Positions 18,965 to 27,808 of a stretch of 64,000 nucleotides of DNA are shown piece after piece (position 1 is the stretch's first letter; every line of letters begins with the position of its first letter). Source of the DNA: Flagellimonas sp. CMM7 (lineage in GTDB: Bacteria > Bacteroidota > Bacteroidia > Flavobacteriales > Flavobacteriaceae); assembly GCF_021390195.1 (NCBI RefSeq), contig NZ_CP090003.1, positions 4,299,501 through 4,363,500 of the forward strand, read 5' to 3'. Below the pieces are notes generated by a model. The model saw only the letters and a list, made by a program, of their open reading frames with translations. It was not told where the DNA came from and did not search any database. Made by a program: the position numbers and the translations under genes.

Positions 18965-20095
18965 ATGAAAATAAGTCTAAAAAGCAAAAAGATTAAAAAT
19001 GGAAAGTTGAGCCTTTTTATAGAATACTATAAGGGCCACTTTATTGACAAGAACGGAATCAATAAATACAATAGGGATTTTGAGTATTTGAAAATGTACC
19101 CTTTGGAAAATCCGTCGACGCCAGATGAAAAAAGAAGGAACAAAGAGATCTATGAATTGGCTGAGAAAATCCTTTCGATTCGGAAATCAGAATTCTATCA
19201 AGGTAAGTATAAACTAAAAGACAATAAAAAAGGGAATATCCTTCTTTTTGATTTCTATAAAACATTGCAAGAAGAGCGTTACGAATCCAAAGGAAATTAT
19301 GGAAACTGGGATGCTGCCTTTAAACATCTAAAAAAATACGCTCCAGCACATATTCAATTAAAGGATATCGATACTGATTTTGTGAGAGGCTTTAGGAGAT
19401 ACTTAGATAACAAGGCCAAAACCAAAAGTAATACTCCCCTATCCCAAAATTCGAAATACACCTATTTCAATAAATTGAAAGCTGCGCTCAGAGAAGCTTA
19501 CAATGAGCACTATATTGTTACCAATGTGATCAAATCAGTCAAGGGATTTGAACAATCCGAATCACAACGGGAATATTTGATCTATTCTGAATTGCAAGCT
19601 TTGACCCAAACCGATTGTAAATATCCAATTCTTAAAAATGCCTTTATTTTTAGTTGTCTTACGGGATTGCGATGGAGTGACATAAATAAGCTAACATGGT
19701 CAGAGGTAAGAGATGAGGACGAAGCTTCAAGAATTATCTTTAGACAGAAGAAAACGGACGGCCTTGAATACCTTTACATTTCTAAGCAAGCAAGAGATTT
19801 ATTAGGAAAGAGAACACATAAAAATGAAAGGGTCTTTAAGGGCTTAAAATATGGTGCTGTTTATAATACGGAAATCCTTCGATGGTGTATGAAAGCCGGA
19901 ATAACCAAGCATATCACTTTCCATAGTGCGAGACATACCAATGCCGTACTATTACTTGAAAACGGTGCAGATATTTATACCGTTTCAAAACGCCTAGGGC
20001 ACAGAGAAATCCGGACTACAGAGATTTACACTAAAATTATAGATCGAAAAATGAAGGAAGCTGCGAATATGATTCCTGAATTGGATATGGGATAA
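18965..20095 (+). CDS. tyrosine-type site-specific recombinase (integrase)
   Basis: 376 residues in the Bacteroidota layout: an N-terminal arm-binding domain (about 1-95), a SAM-like core-binding domain (about 100-200) and a catalytic domain. The catalytic set is complete: Arg in TGLRWSDINKL, His-x-x-Arg in FHSARHTNAVLL, and His and Tyr in LGHREIRTTEIYTKI. The frame is open to a TTG at 18932, but that would translate through the palindrome; the ATG at 18965 (MKISLKSKKIKNGKL) is the usual start for this family. It is in the same direction as mnmE and directly behind it, suggesting an element integrated at the mnmE 3' end. No relaxase or transfer gene is in the window. Confidence 0.92.
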   Translation: MKISLKSKKIKNGKLSLFIEYYKGHFIDKNGINKYNRDFEYLKMYPLENPSTPDEKRRNKEIYELAEKILSIRKSEFYQGKYKLKDNKKGNILLFDFYKTLQEERYESKGNYGNWDAAFKHLKKYAPAHIQLKDIDTDFVRGFRRYLDNKAKTKSNTPLSQNSKYTYFNKLKAALREAYNEHYIVTNVIKSVKGFEQSESQREYLIYSELQALTQTDCKYPILKNAFIFSCLTGLRWSDINKLTWSEVRDEDEASRIIFRQKKTDGLEYLYISKQARDLLGKRTHKNERVFKGLKYGAVYNTEILRWCMKAGITKHITFHSARHTNAVLLLENGADIYTVSKRLGHREIRTTEIYTKIIDRKMKEAANMIPELDMG

Positions 20096-20242
20096 ATTCT
20101 TCTTGGAGCAATTCTATAAGTGTCCCATAAAAGGTCAATTAACGGAAATATTAAAAAAGACCAAGAGTGGGACTTCTACCTGTAGAGGATATTCGATTCA
20201 GAATTTTGTCCTTTAAATCGGCCGTTTTTTGAGACTATGAAC

Positions 20243-21316
20243 CTAACACAAAAATTGTCTTTGGGTAGCTAATTGCACTCCATAAAGAGGAAGTTTTTGT
20301 GATTTGCCTTTAAGTTCTATTTCGCCTTTCTCCTTTATAAGATATTCATTTTCTTTTTGCATAAATGGCAATATATTTTTTGAAACCAATAGTTTTTGTT
20401 GCAACTCATTACACTTTCCTTCAATTCTTGCGGTGGTGTTCAAAACATCGCCATGATAGACGATTTCCTTTTTTAGTTTTCCAACGGTCGTCACAATAAC
20501 CTTTCCTGTATGTATGCCCGCTTTAAACTCAGGAATGATGCCATATTTGGTAAGATACTCGTTGTGCTTTTTTTTAATGATTTCCACCATCTTAAAAAAG
20601 CATAGGATGGCATTCAAATTATTCTTTCCGATAGGCCATACCAAGATTATCTCGTCTCCAGCATATTGATAGATTTCTCCTTTGAACAAAATAATGGCAT
20701 CGGAAATATCATAAAAGAAATCCCTTATAAATGCACTGTACATTTTGTTGCCCAACTTTTCAGCTATGGATGTCGAACTTTTAAGGTCTAGAAACATGAA
20801 CAATCTAGAAACTTCACGTGGTTGACGATACATCCCAAAAAATAATCTTAAAAAATTGGCCCTCCCGATGAGGTGTATAATCTGCAGTAAAAAGAGTGTT
20901 ATAGCAATAAACGACAAACTAAATAGAAAATCTCGTCTATACTCAGGGCCAATCAGATATTGAATTACTGCTTCTGAACAACTGGTATTATATTTAAAGA
21001 AATTTTCGATAGCCAATACCAAGGCCAAAATGGTGCTTATAAGCAAAGAGTATAACAATGACCTAATTATGGTTACAGCTAGAGAAGAAATTTTATGAAA
21101 TGCTTTTTTGAAAACAAACTCTTCCAAAACTCCAATAAGCAGACCTAAAATAACACCTATACTACCTGCCTCAAAAAACTCTATAAACGTATGTGAATAG
21201 AAGAAGTAGTTATATGAAAGCCCAAAAACCATGGAAATTCCCATGATTATGTAAATGTTTTGTAGGCTTAGTTTTCTCTCTGGTTTCATCGGTCGGTTGG
21301 TCGGGTTTACAGGCAT
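20243..21316 (-). CDS. membrane-anchored class III adenylate/guanylate cyclase
   Basis: 357 residues. Four or five N-terminal membrane segments (about 20-160) carry a C-terminal class III cyclase domain (about 170-350). The metal-binding aspartates are visible in FMFLDLKSSTSIAEKLG and in QYAGDEIILVWP, and GIHTGKVIVTTVG and GDVLNTTARIE follow in family order. It makes a cyclic nucleotide, most likely cAMP. A possible receiver is the cNMP-binding DUF294 protein at 3.3 kb, but this is only inference. It is preceded by a terminator hairpin for the upstream hypothetical gene, so it has its own promoter. Confidence 0.85.
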   Translation of the reverse strand: MPVNPTNRPMKPERKLSLQNIYIIMGISMVFGLSYNYFFYSHTFIEFFEAGSIGVILGLLIGVLEEFVFKKAFHKISSLAVTIIRSLLYSLLISTILALVLAIENFFKYNTSCSEAVIQYLIGPEYRRDFLFSLSFIAITLFLLQIIHLIGRANFLRLFFGMYRQPREVSRLFMFLDLKSSTSIAEKLGNKMYSAFIRDFFYDISDAIILFKGEIYQYAGDEIILVWPIGKNNLNAILCFFKMVEIIKKKHNEYLTKYGIIPEFKAGIHTGKVIVTTVGKLKKEIVYHGDVLNTTARIEGKCNELQQKLLVSKNILPFMQKENEYLIKEKGEIELKGKSQKLPLYGVQLATQRQFLC

Positions 21317-21322
21317 TCATCA

Positions 21323-21369
21323 AATTAAAAACCAATGAGCTCAATCGTATCCTGTTTGTGCTCATTGGT
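21323..21369 (-). terminator. intrinsic terminator between the hypothetical gene and the cyclase gene
   Basis: Ten-base arms ACCAATGAGC and GCTCATTGGT (21331-21340 and 21360-21369) around a 19-base loop. Read on minus, the stem is followed by a T-rich tract, as needed for termination of the gene ending at 21388. Confidence 0.7.
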
Positions 21370-21387
21370 CTTCGTTTCTTTTTTAAA

Positions 21388-21789
21388 TCAACTCTGATAC
21401 TTTTCCTTCTTTTTGAATACCATGTTAACACGGTACTTGGCCTGACCACCGATGACTTCTACATCCTTTCCTGAACCAAGACTTATATTGTTCTCTTTGC
21501 CATTATAGGCATTGACATACTCAAAGCCAAGTTTGGACATGGCGTTCAATAAATCGGTTTGATTTCTGATTCGAAGTTTCTTCCTGTTTTGAAGTAAGGA
21601 TTCCAGTTCCCTTAAAACCTTTTCATAATCAGATTTTTTATAATCGATGTTTATATTGATTCCCCCAATAAGTTTGGTGTTCTCTGAAGTAACAACCACG
21701 TATTCAGAACTCATATGCATATGGTCCTTCGAAACTACACCTTTCAGGATATGAACGTCCTCGGACTCGCATATCTGTGTAAACAACAT
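21388..21789 (-). CDS. chimeric hypothetical ORF, transposase remnant joined to unknown sequence
   Basis: 133 codons. The first 26 or so (ICESEDVHILKGVVSKDHMHM) are IS200/IS605 TnpA sequence; the next hundred are unrelated and not recognised. The unknown part begins SSEYVVVTSENTKLIGGI and contains RKKLRIRNQTDLLNAMSKLGF and GSGKDVEVIGGQAKYRVNM. It is hydrophilic, with no signal peptide. Its even composition and the terminator behind it suggest it was the C-terminal part of a real gene captured at an insertion or deletion joint. Whether it is translated today is doubtful. Confidence 0.4.
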   Translation of the reverse strand: MLFTQICESEDVHILKGVVSKDHMHMSSEYVVVTSENTKLIGGININIDYKKSDYEKVLRELESLLQNRKKLRIRNQTDLLNAMSKLGFEYVNAYNGKENNISLGSGKDVEVIGGQAKYRVNMVFKKKEKYQS

Positions 21790-21903
21790 TCGGCAACGAA
21801 TCTGGATATCACCCCTTAGAACAGCACACTTTTATTTGTGCTCCAAACTAAATGGGTCCGTAAGCCTTGAAATTGTGTGGCCGTTACTCCTAACCTCTCC
21901 CAT
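21712..21903 (-). pseudogene. IS200/IS605-family transposase TnpA, 5' remnant
   Basis: Reading on minus from an ATG at 21903, the first codons give MGEVRSNGHTISRLT, the usual N-terminus of Bacteroidota IS200-type TnpA. The THLVWST block follows in a shifted frame, then GDIQIRCRMLFTQICESED and KGVVSKDHMHM in a third segment. The HUH motif region begins at DHMHM, and everything after it (the Tyr-containing half) is missing. Frame changes around 21850 and a stop in the first frame show decay. The element is therefore dead and marks an old insertion. Confidence 0.75.
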
Positions 21904-22014
21904 CACGCAAAGGTAGATGTTTTTAGAAGCTAAATGAACTAAAGTACATAGCTTAAACTATTTTTGAGACCAGTTAAATTTTCCTTAACTCTCTCAAAAG
22001 CCATTCAATACTTT

Positions 22015-22044
22015 CTAATGTTTATTAAGTAAGTTGTATATTTG
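22015..22044 (+). promoter_or_regulatory. promoter and shared upstream motif of the first LamG gene
   Basis: TATATTTG (22037-22044) is a perfect Bacteroidota -7 box. Directly upstream (22015-22035) lies a 21-base motif, CTAATGTTTA followed by two A/T, AAGTAA, a purine and TT. It is repeated with 18 of 21 identities upstream of the SusC operon (51611-51631 on minus). Transcription would start near 22051 and give a leader of about 40 bases. Confidence 0.6.
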
Positions 22045-22092
22045 TAAAAAATGGAACCAAAACATTGGAAAATTAATTTACAAATTCATATC

Positions 22093-24846
22093 ATGAACCG
22101 TATTAAACCTTGGATAATCCCAATCTTTTTGTTGTCTCTGTTATCTTGTAATAACAAATCGAACAAAGCTTCAAGCAATGATTTTTATGCCTATCATACC
22201 AGCTTAAAAAATTCTGATAAGGCTCATGAGCGCTATGAGGATCTAGTTGTAAAGCTAGGTATAGGTCAATTAGAATTTAGAATTGATAATGCTTATGCTC
22301 CAATATGGAGAGTGGGCGATAAAACCTATGTTATAGAAGATTTATACCCCAAGCGTGAAAAGGATGTTAAATCTAGATATACATACGTTAGATTACTAGA
22401 AGAATCTGATGACCAGATTGTAGTTCATTACAGGCATATCCCAGTGCTTTCTGGTATTTTTGAGAGTATTGATGAAGACCCACTTTACAAAGGTGGGATT
22501 ACCAATGTAGTGCACGAAGTCTTTACAATTAAGAAAGATTACTCTGTTATTAGAGAGGTAAAGGATGCCACGGGCACAAGATATGAAGATTGGATACACC
22601 CAGATTTTGGATCTACGCAAAAAATTCAATTGACCGCCAATGGTGTTGAGCACAGTAATTTAAGTGAAGGAAAGGCTGCACCTATTTATCCCCGTAAAGC
22701 TTTTGAAGGGAATCCTGTAATTGACCAAAACTTAGAAAATACAGTATTATCATGGAATTTTGATGATGGTATGAAACCACATGAAGATACTATTACAGAA
22801 TCTGTTTCTGGAGCATCTTCTTATATTGATGGGGTTTCTACCCACTATACTAAAGGAATTTCTGGAACAGCTTTAGCTTTTGATGGATATTATACGTCCG
22901 TGTCTTTAACCGCCGGCAAAACTCCTGAAATAAGTCAATCTTTTACCATAACTTCTTGGGTGGCTCCTGATGCCTATCCCTATAATAACGCTCCTATAAT
23001 TCATCAATCCAAAGACTGGGGCAATGAAGGTTTTTATTTTGGGCTAAACCCTTATGGTCATATTATATTCAAAGCTAATGGAGTAGAAACCAAATCCAAG
23101 TCCATAATTGATTTTGGAAAATGGTCATTTGTGTCGGTATCGGTTAATAACAATAAAATTGCATTGTCAATTAATGGAAAGGTTGAAGCTACCAAAACGC
23201 TTAATAATCCTGTTAACTTTATAAATGGTCCAATTCAAATTGGTATGAATAACATATTAGACAGAGGTTCGGACTTCGTGAGAACTAATGCTGAAAATAT
23301 AGATTATTATATTGGTTTTCAAGGTTTAATTGATGAAATACAAGTTCATAACAATGCTTTAAACGAAGCCTCGTTGGCTGATTTATACAACCAAACAAAA
23401 CCAACTGACTTTACCTCAAATCTTCCATTAAGCACTTTACCTGGTGAAAGTGAAACTGGTAAATTTGGAGCATACTATGCCAACTTAACCGTTAGTAACG
23501 CCTTATGGGATAATTTATGGAGAAATGTGGAAAACCCAGATATAGCTGTTGAGTTTGACCAAGTTAAAGGATCTGTTAAATTCTGGCGTGGTACCAACTA
23601 TGCTTCTAACTGGATTAGCGATAACAACATTTGGATGGCTGACCAAAGTACCGAAACTTGGGGACCACATGGGTGTTCTGAGCATATGGCTGATAAACAG
23701 AATCGCCAAAGTTTTGCAAGAATCCTTGAAAATAGCCCCGCTAGAGCAGTTATTCATTGGAAATACCCTTGTGTAGATGTTGGTTATATTAATAATAATG
23801 ATGAAACCAACTGGTCTGATGAATATTATTATATATACCCTGATGGTACTGCCGTTAGAAAAGTAAACTTTAATGGTAGAGGCTTGCCAGAGAATGAAGA
23901 TGGAGAAGATGCCTTCGCTATTGAAGAAGAAGAGGATGAGGAAGCTGAACTTTCTGAATTCTCAATTGCAACGATGGAATGGGGAGAAATGATGGGTGCT
24001 TTTATGGATAAATATTACCATCCTGAAAATGATACTTGGACCGAAGAAAATGTAGGTGCTAGTGGACCAGGTTTTCAAGACATACAAATTTTGGTTACAC
24101 CAGGGGTAAAAGCACTTGATCAAGTAGGGCTAAATGCCATGGATGTGGCCAATTTGAACGGCGATGTCCAACAATTAACGTGGGAGTTGCCGAACAAGTC
24201 GCCTTTTGTACAAATTCATGATGCTTCTATTGAATTAGTTAAAACAAAATCAGAATACAAAACATTCCAAGTTTTCCAGGGCGGGTACATCACGCCTTGG
24301 GGAGAAGCTGAAAATTCTGCATATACCGATGACCCGTTTGCTGGCCCATGGAACCACTGGCCTGCAAACTTATTACCATCTGATGGACGTTATGCTATCG
24401 GTAACGATCGTATAGGTCACTTTGCTATTGGAGCTAATGATTTCTTGCCTGCCGTTGGCGCCATGTCTCTGCATGGTATGACTAATGAGAACATAGAATC
24501 ACTAATCCCATTGGCACGTTCATGGAAATTACCTCCTGCAATAGAAAATGTTTCAGGAGCTGCTTCTGTAACCTATTCAAAAGAACAAAAAGCATTTATG
24601 GTTGAGGCTTCTGAAGACAATATTAGCTTTGAAATAAAAGCTTCTAAAGATCAACCAATGGTAAATCCTGCTTTTGTGATATCTAATTGGGATGGTAACA
24701 TAAACTTAAGTATTAATGGAACATTTGTAAATGGGGACAATATAAAAACAGGTATAGAACGTGATACAAAAGGCAACAAATGTTTAGTGGTTTGGATGAA
24801 ACACCAAGCCAACGAGAATACTACCGTAAGCATATCTAAAGTGTAG
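22093..24846 (+). CDS. PUL lipoprotein, LamG domain flanked by two copies of an uncharacterised WNHWPVA-type module
   Basis: 917 residues from the ATG at 22093, which gives a lipoprotein signal ending LLSLLSCNN; an upstream ATG at 22051 would bury the signal. Layout: a degenerate N-terminal half-module (about 30-180, YEDLVVKLGIGQ, IVVHYRHIP), a LamG/concanavalin-like domain (about 210-440, TITSWVAPDAYPYNNAPI, LIDEIQVHNNALNEASL), then the full module (about 455-917). Module motifs are FGAYYANL, VKFWRGTNY, GCSEHMADKQNRQSFARI, SPARAVIHWKYP, YYYIYPDGTAVRK and WNHWPANLLPSDGRYAIG. An acidic low-complexity insert (IEEEEDEEAELSE) interrupts the module near residue 620. Three paralogues occur in the window. 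Secreted polysaccharide binding or cleavage is inferred; no characterised family was recognised. Confidence 0.85.
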   Translation: MNRIKPWIIPIFLLSLLSCNNKSNKASSNDFYAYHTSLKNSDKAHERYEDLVVKLGIGQLEFRIDNAYAPIWRVGDKTYVIEDLYPKREKDVKSRYTYVRLLEESDDQIVVHYRHIPVLSGIFESIDEDPLYKGGITNVVHEVFTIKKDYSVIREVKDATGTRYEDWIHPDFGSTQKIQLTANGVEHSNLSEGKAAPIYPRKAFEGNPVIDQNLENTVLSWNFDDGMKPHEDTITESVSGASSYIDGVSTHYTKGISGTALAFDGYYTSVSLTAGKTPEISQSFTITSWVAPDAYPYNNAPIIHQSKDWGNEGFYFGLNPYGHIIFKANGVETKSKSIIDFGKWSFVSVSVNNNKIALSINGKVEATKTLNNPVNFINGPIQIGMNNILDRGSDFVRTNAENIDYYIGFQGLIDEIQVHNNALNEASLADLYNQTKPTDFTSNLPLSTLPGESETGKFGAYYANLTVSNALWDNLWRNVENPDIAVEFDQVKGSVKFWRGTNYASNWISDNNIWMADQSTETWGPHGCSEHMADKQNRQSFARILENSPARAVIHWKYPCVDVGYINNNDETNWSDEYYYIYPDGTAVRKVNFNGRGLPENEDGEDAFAIEEEEDEEAELSEFSIATMEWGEMMGAFMDKYYHPENDTWTEENVGASGPGFQDIQILVTPGVKALDQVGLNAMDVANLNGDVQQLTWELPNKSPFVQIHDASIELVKTKSEYKTFQVFQGGYITPWGEAENSAYTDDPFAGPWNHWPANLLPSDGRYAIGNDRIGHFAIGANDFLPAVGAMSLHGMTNENIESLIPLARSWKLPPAIENVSGAASVTYSKEQKAFMVEASEDNISFEIKASKDQPMVNPAFVISNWDGNINLSINGTFVNGDNIKTGIERDTKGNKCLVVWMKHQANENTTVSISKV

Positions 24847-24905
24847 TATACTTTTGCTAAAGGTTAGCATTAAGAGATGATCTTGGTATAAACCACAAAA
24901 ACTAT

Positions 24906-27677
24906 ATGGACATGAGAAGATTAAGTCTGGTAGTAAATATTTGTTTTATTACCACTTTGTTAATTAGTTGTGAATCAGATAGAAATAAAGAAATAGTCCT
25001 CGGAGAGTTTGGTGCATTTTATACCAAGATTAATTCTAATGAACCTTTTGAAGCTTTTTCTAGGGTTGGCAATTACGCCGATATTGTGGTTGACCTTGGG
25101 GATGGGCAATCGTCTTTTGTCTTTTGGAGAGGTAGCAGTTATCTCCCCTATTTAGAAACACCTCAGGGTCGATTTTATGTAGATGAAGTTATTGAGCGTT
25201 CTGGAGATGGCACTGAACAAATGCCAGATAAGGCTAATACTTATTCTAGAATAAAATTGGTAAAAAATACCGACGACGAAATCATTGTACATTGGAGGTA
25301 TTTACCAAAATTCGCGGGTACAAATCCACATACAGGCGTATCTCCCCTAAATTTTGTTGATGAGTATTTTAATATCTATCCTAATAGTAAAGTTACAAGA
25401 ACCATTAAATCTGGTACAGAAAAAGTTGCAGACTGGAGAAGCAACAAATCTCTAAAAAAACAGTCCTTTGAGCTTACTAGTTCTGGTATTGCTAATTCTG
25501 TGCTCGAGGATGTTGAGACCAAACCTAGTACAAACAACACTCATGTTGCAACTATTATAGACAAATCACCTGTGAGGCCTAAATTATGGTTAAGATTTGA
25601 TGAAGGTGAAAATTATTCAACAAAAGAAGAAAGTGCCTCACAAAAAGAGATGCCTATTATTGGAGATGCCTTGTGGCGAACTGGGGTTTCTGGCACATCA
25701 CTACAGTTTGATGGCTATAGAAACGAATTAAAAGTTTCTGCACAAGACGCCCCTGCAATAAACAATCAAATTACTCTAGAAGGCTGGGTAGCACTAGCTG
25801 CATATCCATGGAACGATGTGCCATTAATTCAACAAGTAGATGATAATCCGGAAACGGCACTAATGGTTTTTGAAGGAGATACCATTGTAAAAACTAAAGA
25901 AGTTTTTGACCAGTTCGAAGCTGAAGAGCGTGACTTTGAGGTTATTCTAAAGGAAGAAAACGATAAAGGCTATTTCTTAGGCATAGATGCCTATGGCAAG
26001 CCTAAATTTAAATTACGTATAAATAACAAGACAGAAGAACTAATTGCCGATAATGCATTTGTTGAAAGATACCAATGGCATCAACTTACAGGTACATATG
26101 ATGGCGATAACGGGCTTATGAGTATTTATGTAAATGGTAAACTGACTGAACAAAAAAAGGTGAGCCCTGGAAAGATTATCACATCTTCAAACGATATACG
26201 AATTGGTAGAGGTAAGGATAGAAGGCCAACAAGAACCGTTAGAATGTCTACTTACTTTTCAGACACCTATTGCTTGGATGGTCTCATTGATGAAATTAAA
26301 ATTTACGATATAGCACTCTCAGCTTCACAGGTAGCTGCTACATATCAAAATTATAGTAAAGGGGGTGATGCTTTGGATACTGTAAACATGGATAAAAGGG
26401 TATTACCTGATGGAAAAAACTCAAGTGAATTTGGAGCCTATTATTCTAATCTGGCATTTCATGATGTTTATGATAATTTTTGGCGCTTTAGCGACCATAC
26501 TGATGTTGTTGTGGAGTTTGATGAAATGCCTACCAAATTTGTTTTTTGGAAAGGCACCGGCTATATTCCTATGTTGGTTAACGAATCTGGACAATGGTAC
26601 AGCAATGAGTTTAATGAAACGTGGAATCGTTCTGGTGGCATTGGTTGCCAAGAACCTATGTCTGATAAAACCATATATAGTAACCATGTAAGGATCATAG
26701 AAAACACCCCTGCCAGAACCGTAGTGCATTGGAGATATCCATTATGGGATGTATTCCATTATGTAGCTAACTACAATGAAGATACTGGTTGGGGAGATTG
26801 GAGTGATTGGTACTATTATATATACCCAGACGGTGTTGCAGTTAAAAGTATGACTGTTTGGACCAACGGTATTAGAGACCATGAATTTCAAGAGTCTATG
26901 GCAATTTTTGGTCCAGATCAACACCCCGAAGATATTATACATACCAAAGAAGCACTTTCAATGTATAATTTAAAAGGAGATACAGCTACTTATAATTGGA
27001 TTGGCGGACCTCCAGAGAATGTAGAGAAACCAGATAATAAATCCATTCAATATATCAACTATACTGGAGAATATAAGCCGGTAACCATTGGTGAATTTAT
27101 TGATTCGAATGTTTATGGAGGCGAATTAACCGAATACTCGGTATTCCCATCATGGAATCACTGGCCTGTAGCGCAAATGGCTTCAGATGGTCGTAATTCT
27201 ACGTTTTCAGACAGAACAGCACATAGTTCATTAACACATCTATTCATGCCAATATACAAAGAAGATAAAAAAGGTTCTGTACCTAGTTATCAACAATTAT
27301 TAATGGAAGGCATGATGAATTTAAATTCGGAAGACCTTGTACTGTTAGCTAATTCCTGGCTAAACGCTCCTCAAATATCTGACGTTGAAGGAGGCACAGG
27401 AAAATATGACCCAGCTCAAAGAGCCTATGTTATAGAAGCTAACCCAGAGGGAACCATCAAATTTAGTGTTAATGCATCCGCAGAAAACCCTACTAAAAAC
27501 TTAGCTATTGTTGTAAAGCACTGGGGCAACAGAGGTCAAGCTAAAGCACAATACAACAACAAATCCGTTACACCAAGACAAGGTACTTTTAGAGATACCG
27601 ATGGCACCAAAACTTTAGTTATTTGGATATCTGAAAACTCAAAAGAAAAAATATCCATAACCTTGAACCCAGAATAA
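24906..27677 (+). CDS. PUL lipoprotein, LamG domain flanked by two copies of the WNHWPVA-type module
   Basis: 923 residues with a lipoprotein signal (ITTLLISCESD). The N-terminal module copy (about 35-185) is well preserved: FGAFYTKIN, FVFWRGSSYLPYL, MPDKANTYSRIKL, IIVHWRYLPKF. It is followed by a LamG domain (about 230-490, with a long acidic insert around EAEERDFEVILKEENDKG) and the full C-terminal module (about 510-923). That module shows FGAYYSNL, FVFWKGTGYIPML, CQEPMSDKTIYSNHVRI, TVVHWRYPLWDV, GWGDWSDWYYYIYPDG and SWNHWPVAQMASDGR. It is 59 bases behind the first paralogue and probably in the same transcript, although a TACTTTTG at 24849 could be a separate -7 box. Its closest relative by layout is the preceding gene, suggesting tandem duplication. 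Function unknown. Confidence 0.85.
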   Translation: MDMRRLSLVVNICFITTLLISCESDRNKEIVLGEFGAFYTKINSNEPFEAFSRVGNYADIVVDLGDGQSSFVFWRGSSYLPYLETPQGRFYVDEVIERSGDGTEQMPDKANTYSRIKLVKNTDDEIIVHWRYLPKFAGTNPHTGVSPLNFVDEYFNIYPNSKVTRTIKSGTEKVADWRSNKSLKKQSFELTSSGIANSVLEDVETKPSTNNTHVATIIDKSPVRPKLWLRFDEGENYSTKEESASQKEMPIIGDALWRTGVSGTSLQFDGYRNELKVSAQDAPAINNQITLEGWVALAAYPWNDVPLIQQVDDNPETALMVFEGDTIVKTKEVFDQFEAEERDFEVILKEENDKGYFLGIDAYGKPKFKLRINNKTEELIADNAFVERYQWHQLTGTYDGDNGLMSIYVNGKLTEQKKVSPGKIITSSNDIRIGRGKDRRPTRTVRMSTYFSDTYCLDGLIDEIKIYDIALSASQVAATYQNYSKGGDALDTVNMDKRVLPDGKNSSEFGAYYSNLAFHDVYDNFWRFSDHTDVVVEFDEMPTKFVFWKGTGYIPMLVNESGQWYSNEFNETWNRSGGIGCQEPMSDKTIYSNHVRIIENTPARTVVHWRYPLWDVFHYVANYNEDTGWGDWSDWYYYIYPDGVAVKSMTVWTNGIRDHEFQESMAIFGPDQHPEDIIHTKEALSMYNLKGDTATYNWIGGPPENVEKPDNKSIQYINYTGEYKPVTIGEFIDSNVYGGELTEYSVFPSWNHWPVAQMASDGRNSTFSDRTAHSSLTHLFMPIYKEDKKGSVPSYQQLLMEGMMNLNSEDLVLLANSWLNAPQISDVEGGTGKYDPAQRAYVIEANPEGTIKFSVNASAENPTKNLAIVVKHWGNRGQAKAQYNNKSVTPRQGTFRDTDGTKTLVIWISENSKEKISITLNPE

Positions 27678-27726
27678 AGAGATACTTAATATAGAATGTT
27701 TTTACATACATATTACCCCTTTATTA

Positions 27727-27756
27727 AACTAAAGCAACTTAATAGATGCTTTTTAG
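27727..27756 (+). terminator. possible weak terminator after the LamG pair
   Basis: A short stem (AAAGCA and TGCTTT, extendable to about eight pairs) with a ten-base loop and a run of T lies in the 131-base gap before the DUF2911 gene. Confidence 0.35.
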
Positions 27757-27808
27757 CTAAAATTAAATAAATCACCAAGACTTTATATAATCTTTTAAAA
27801 CTAAAAAA

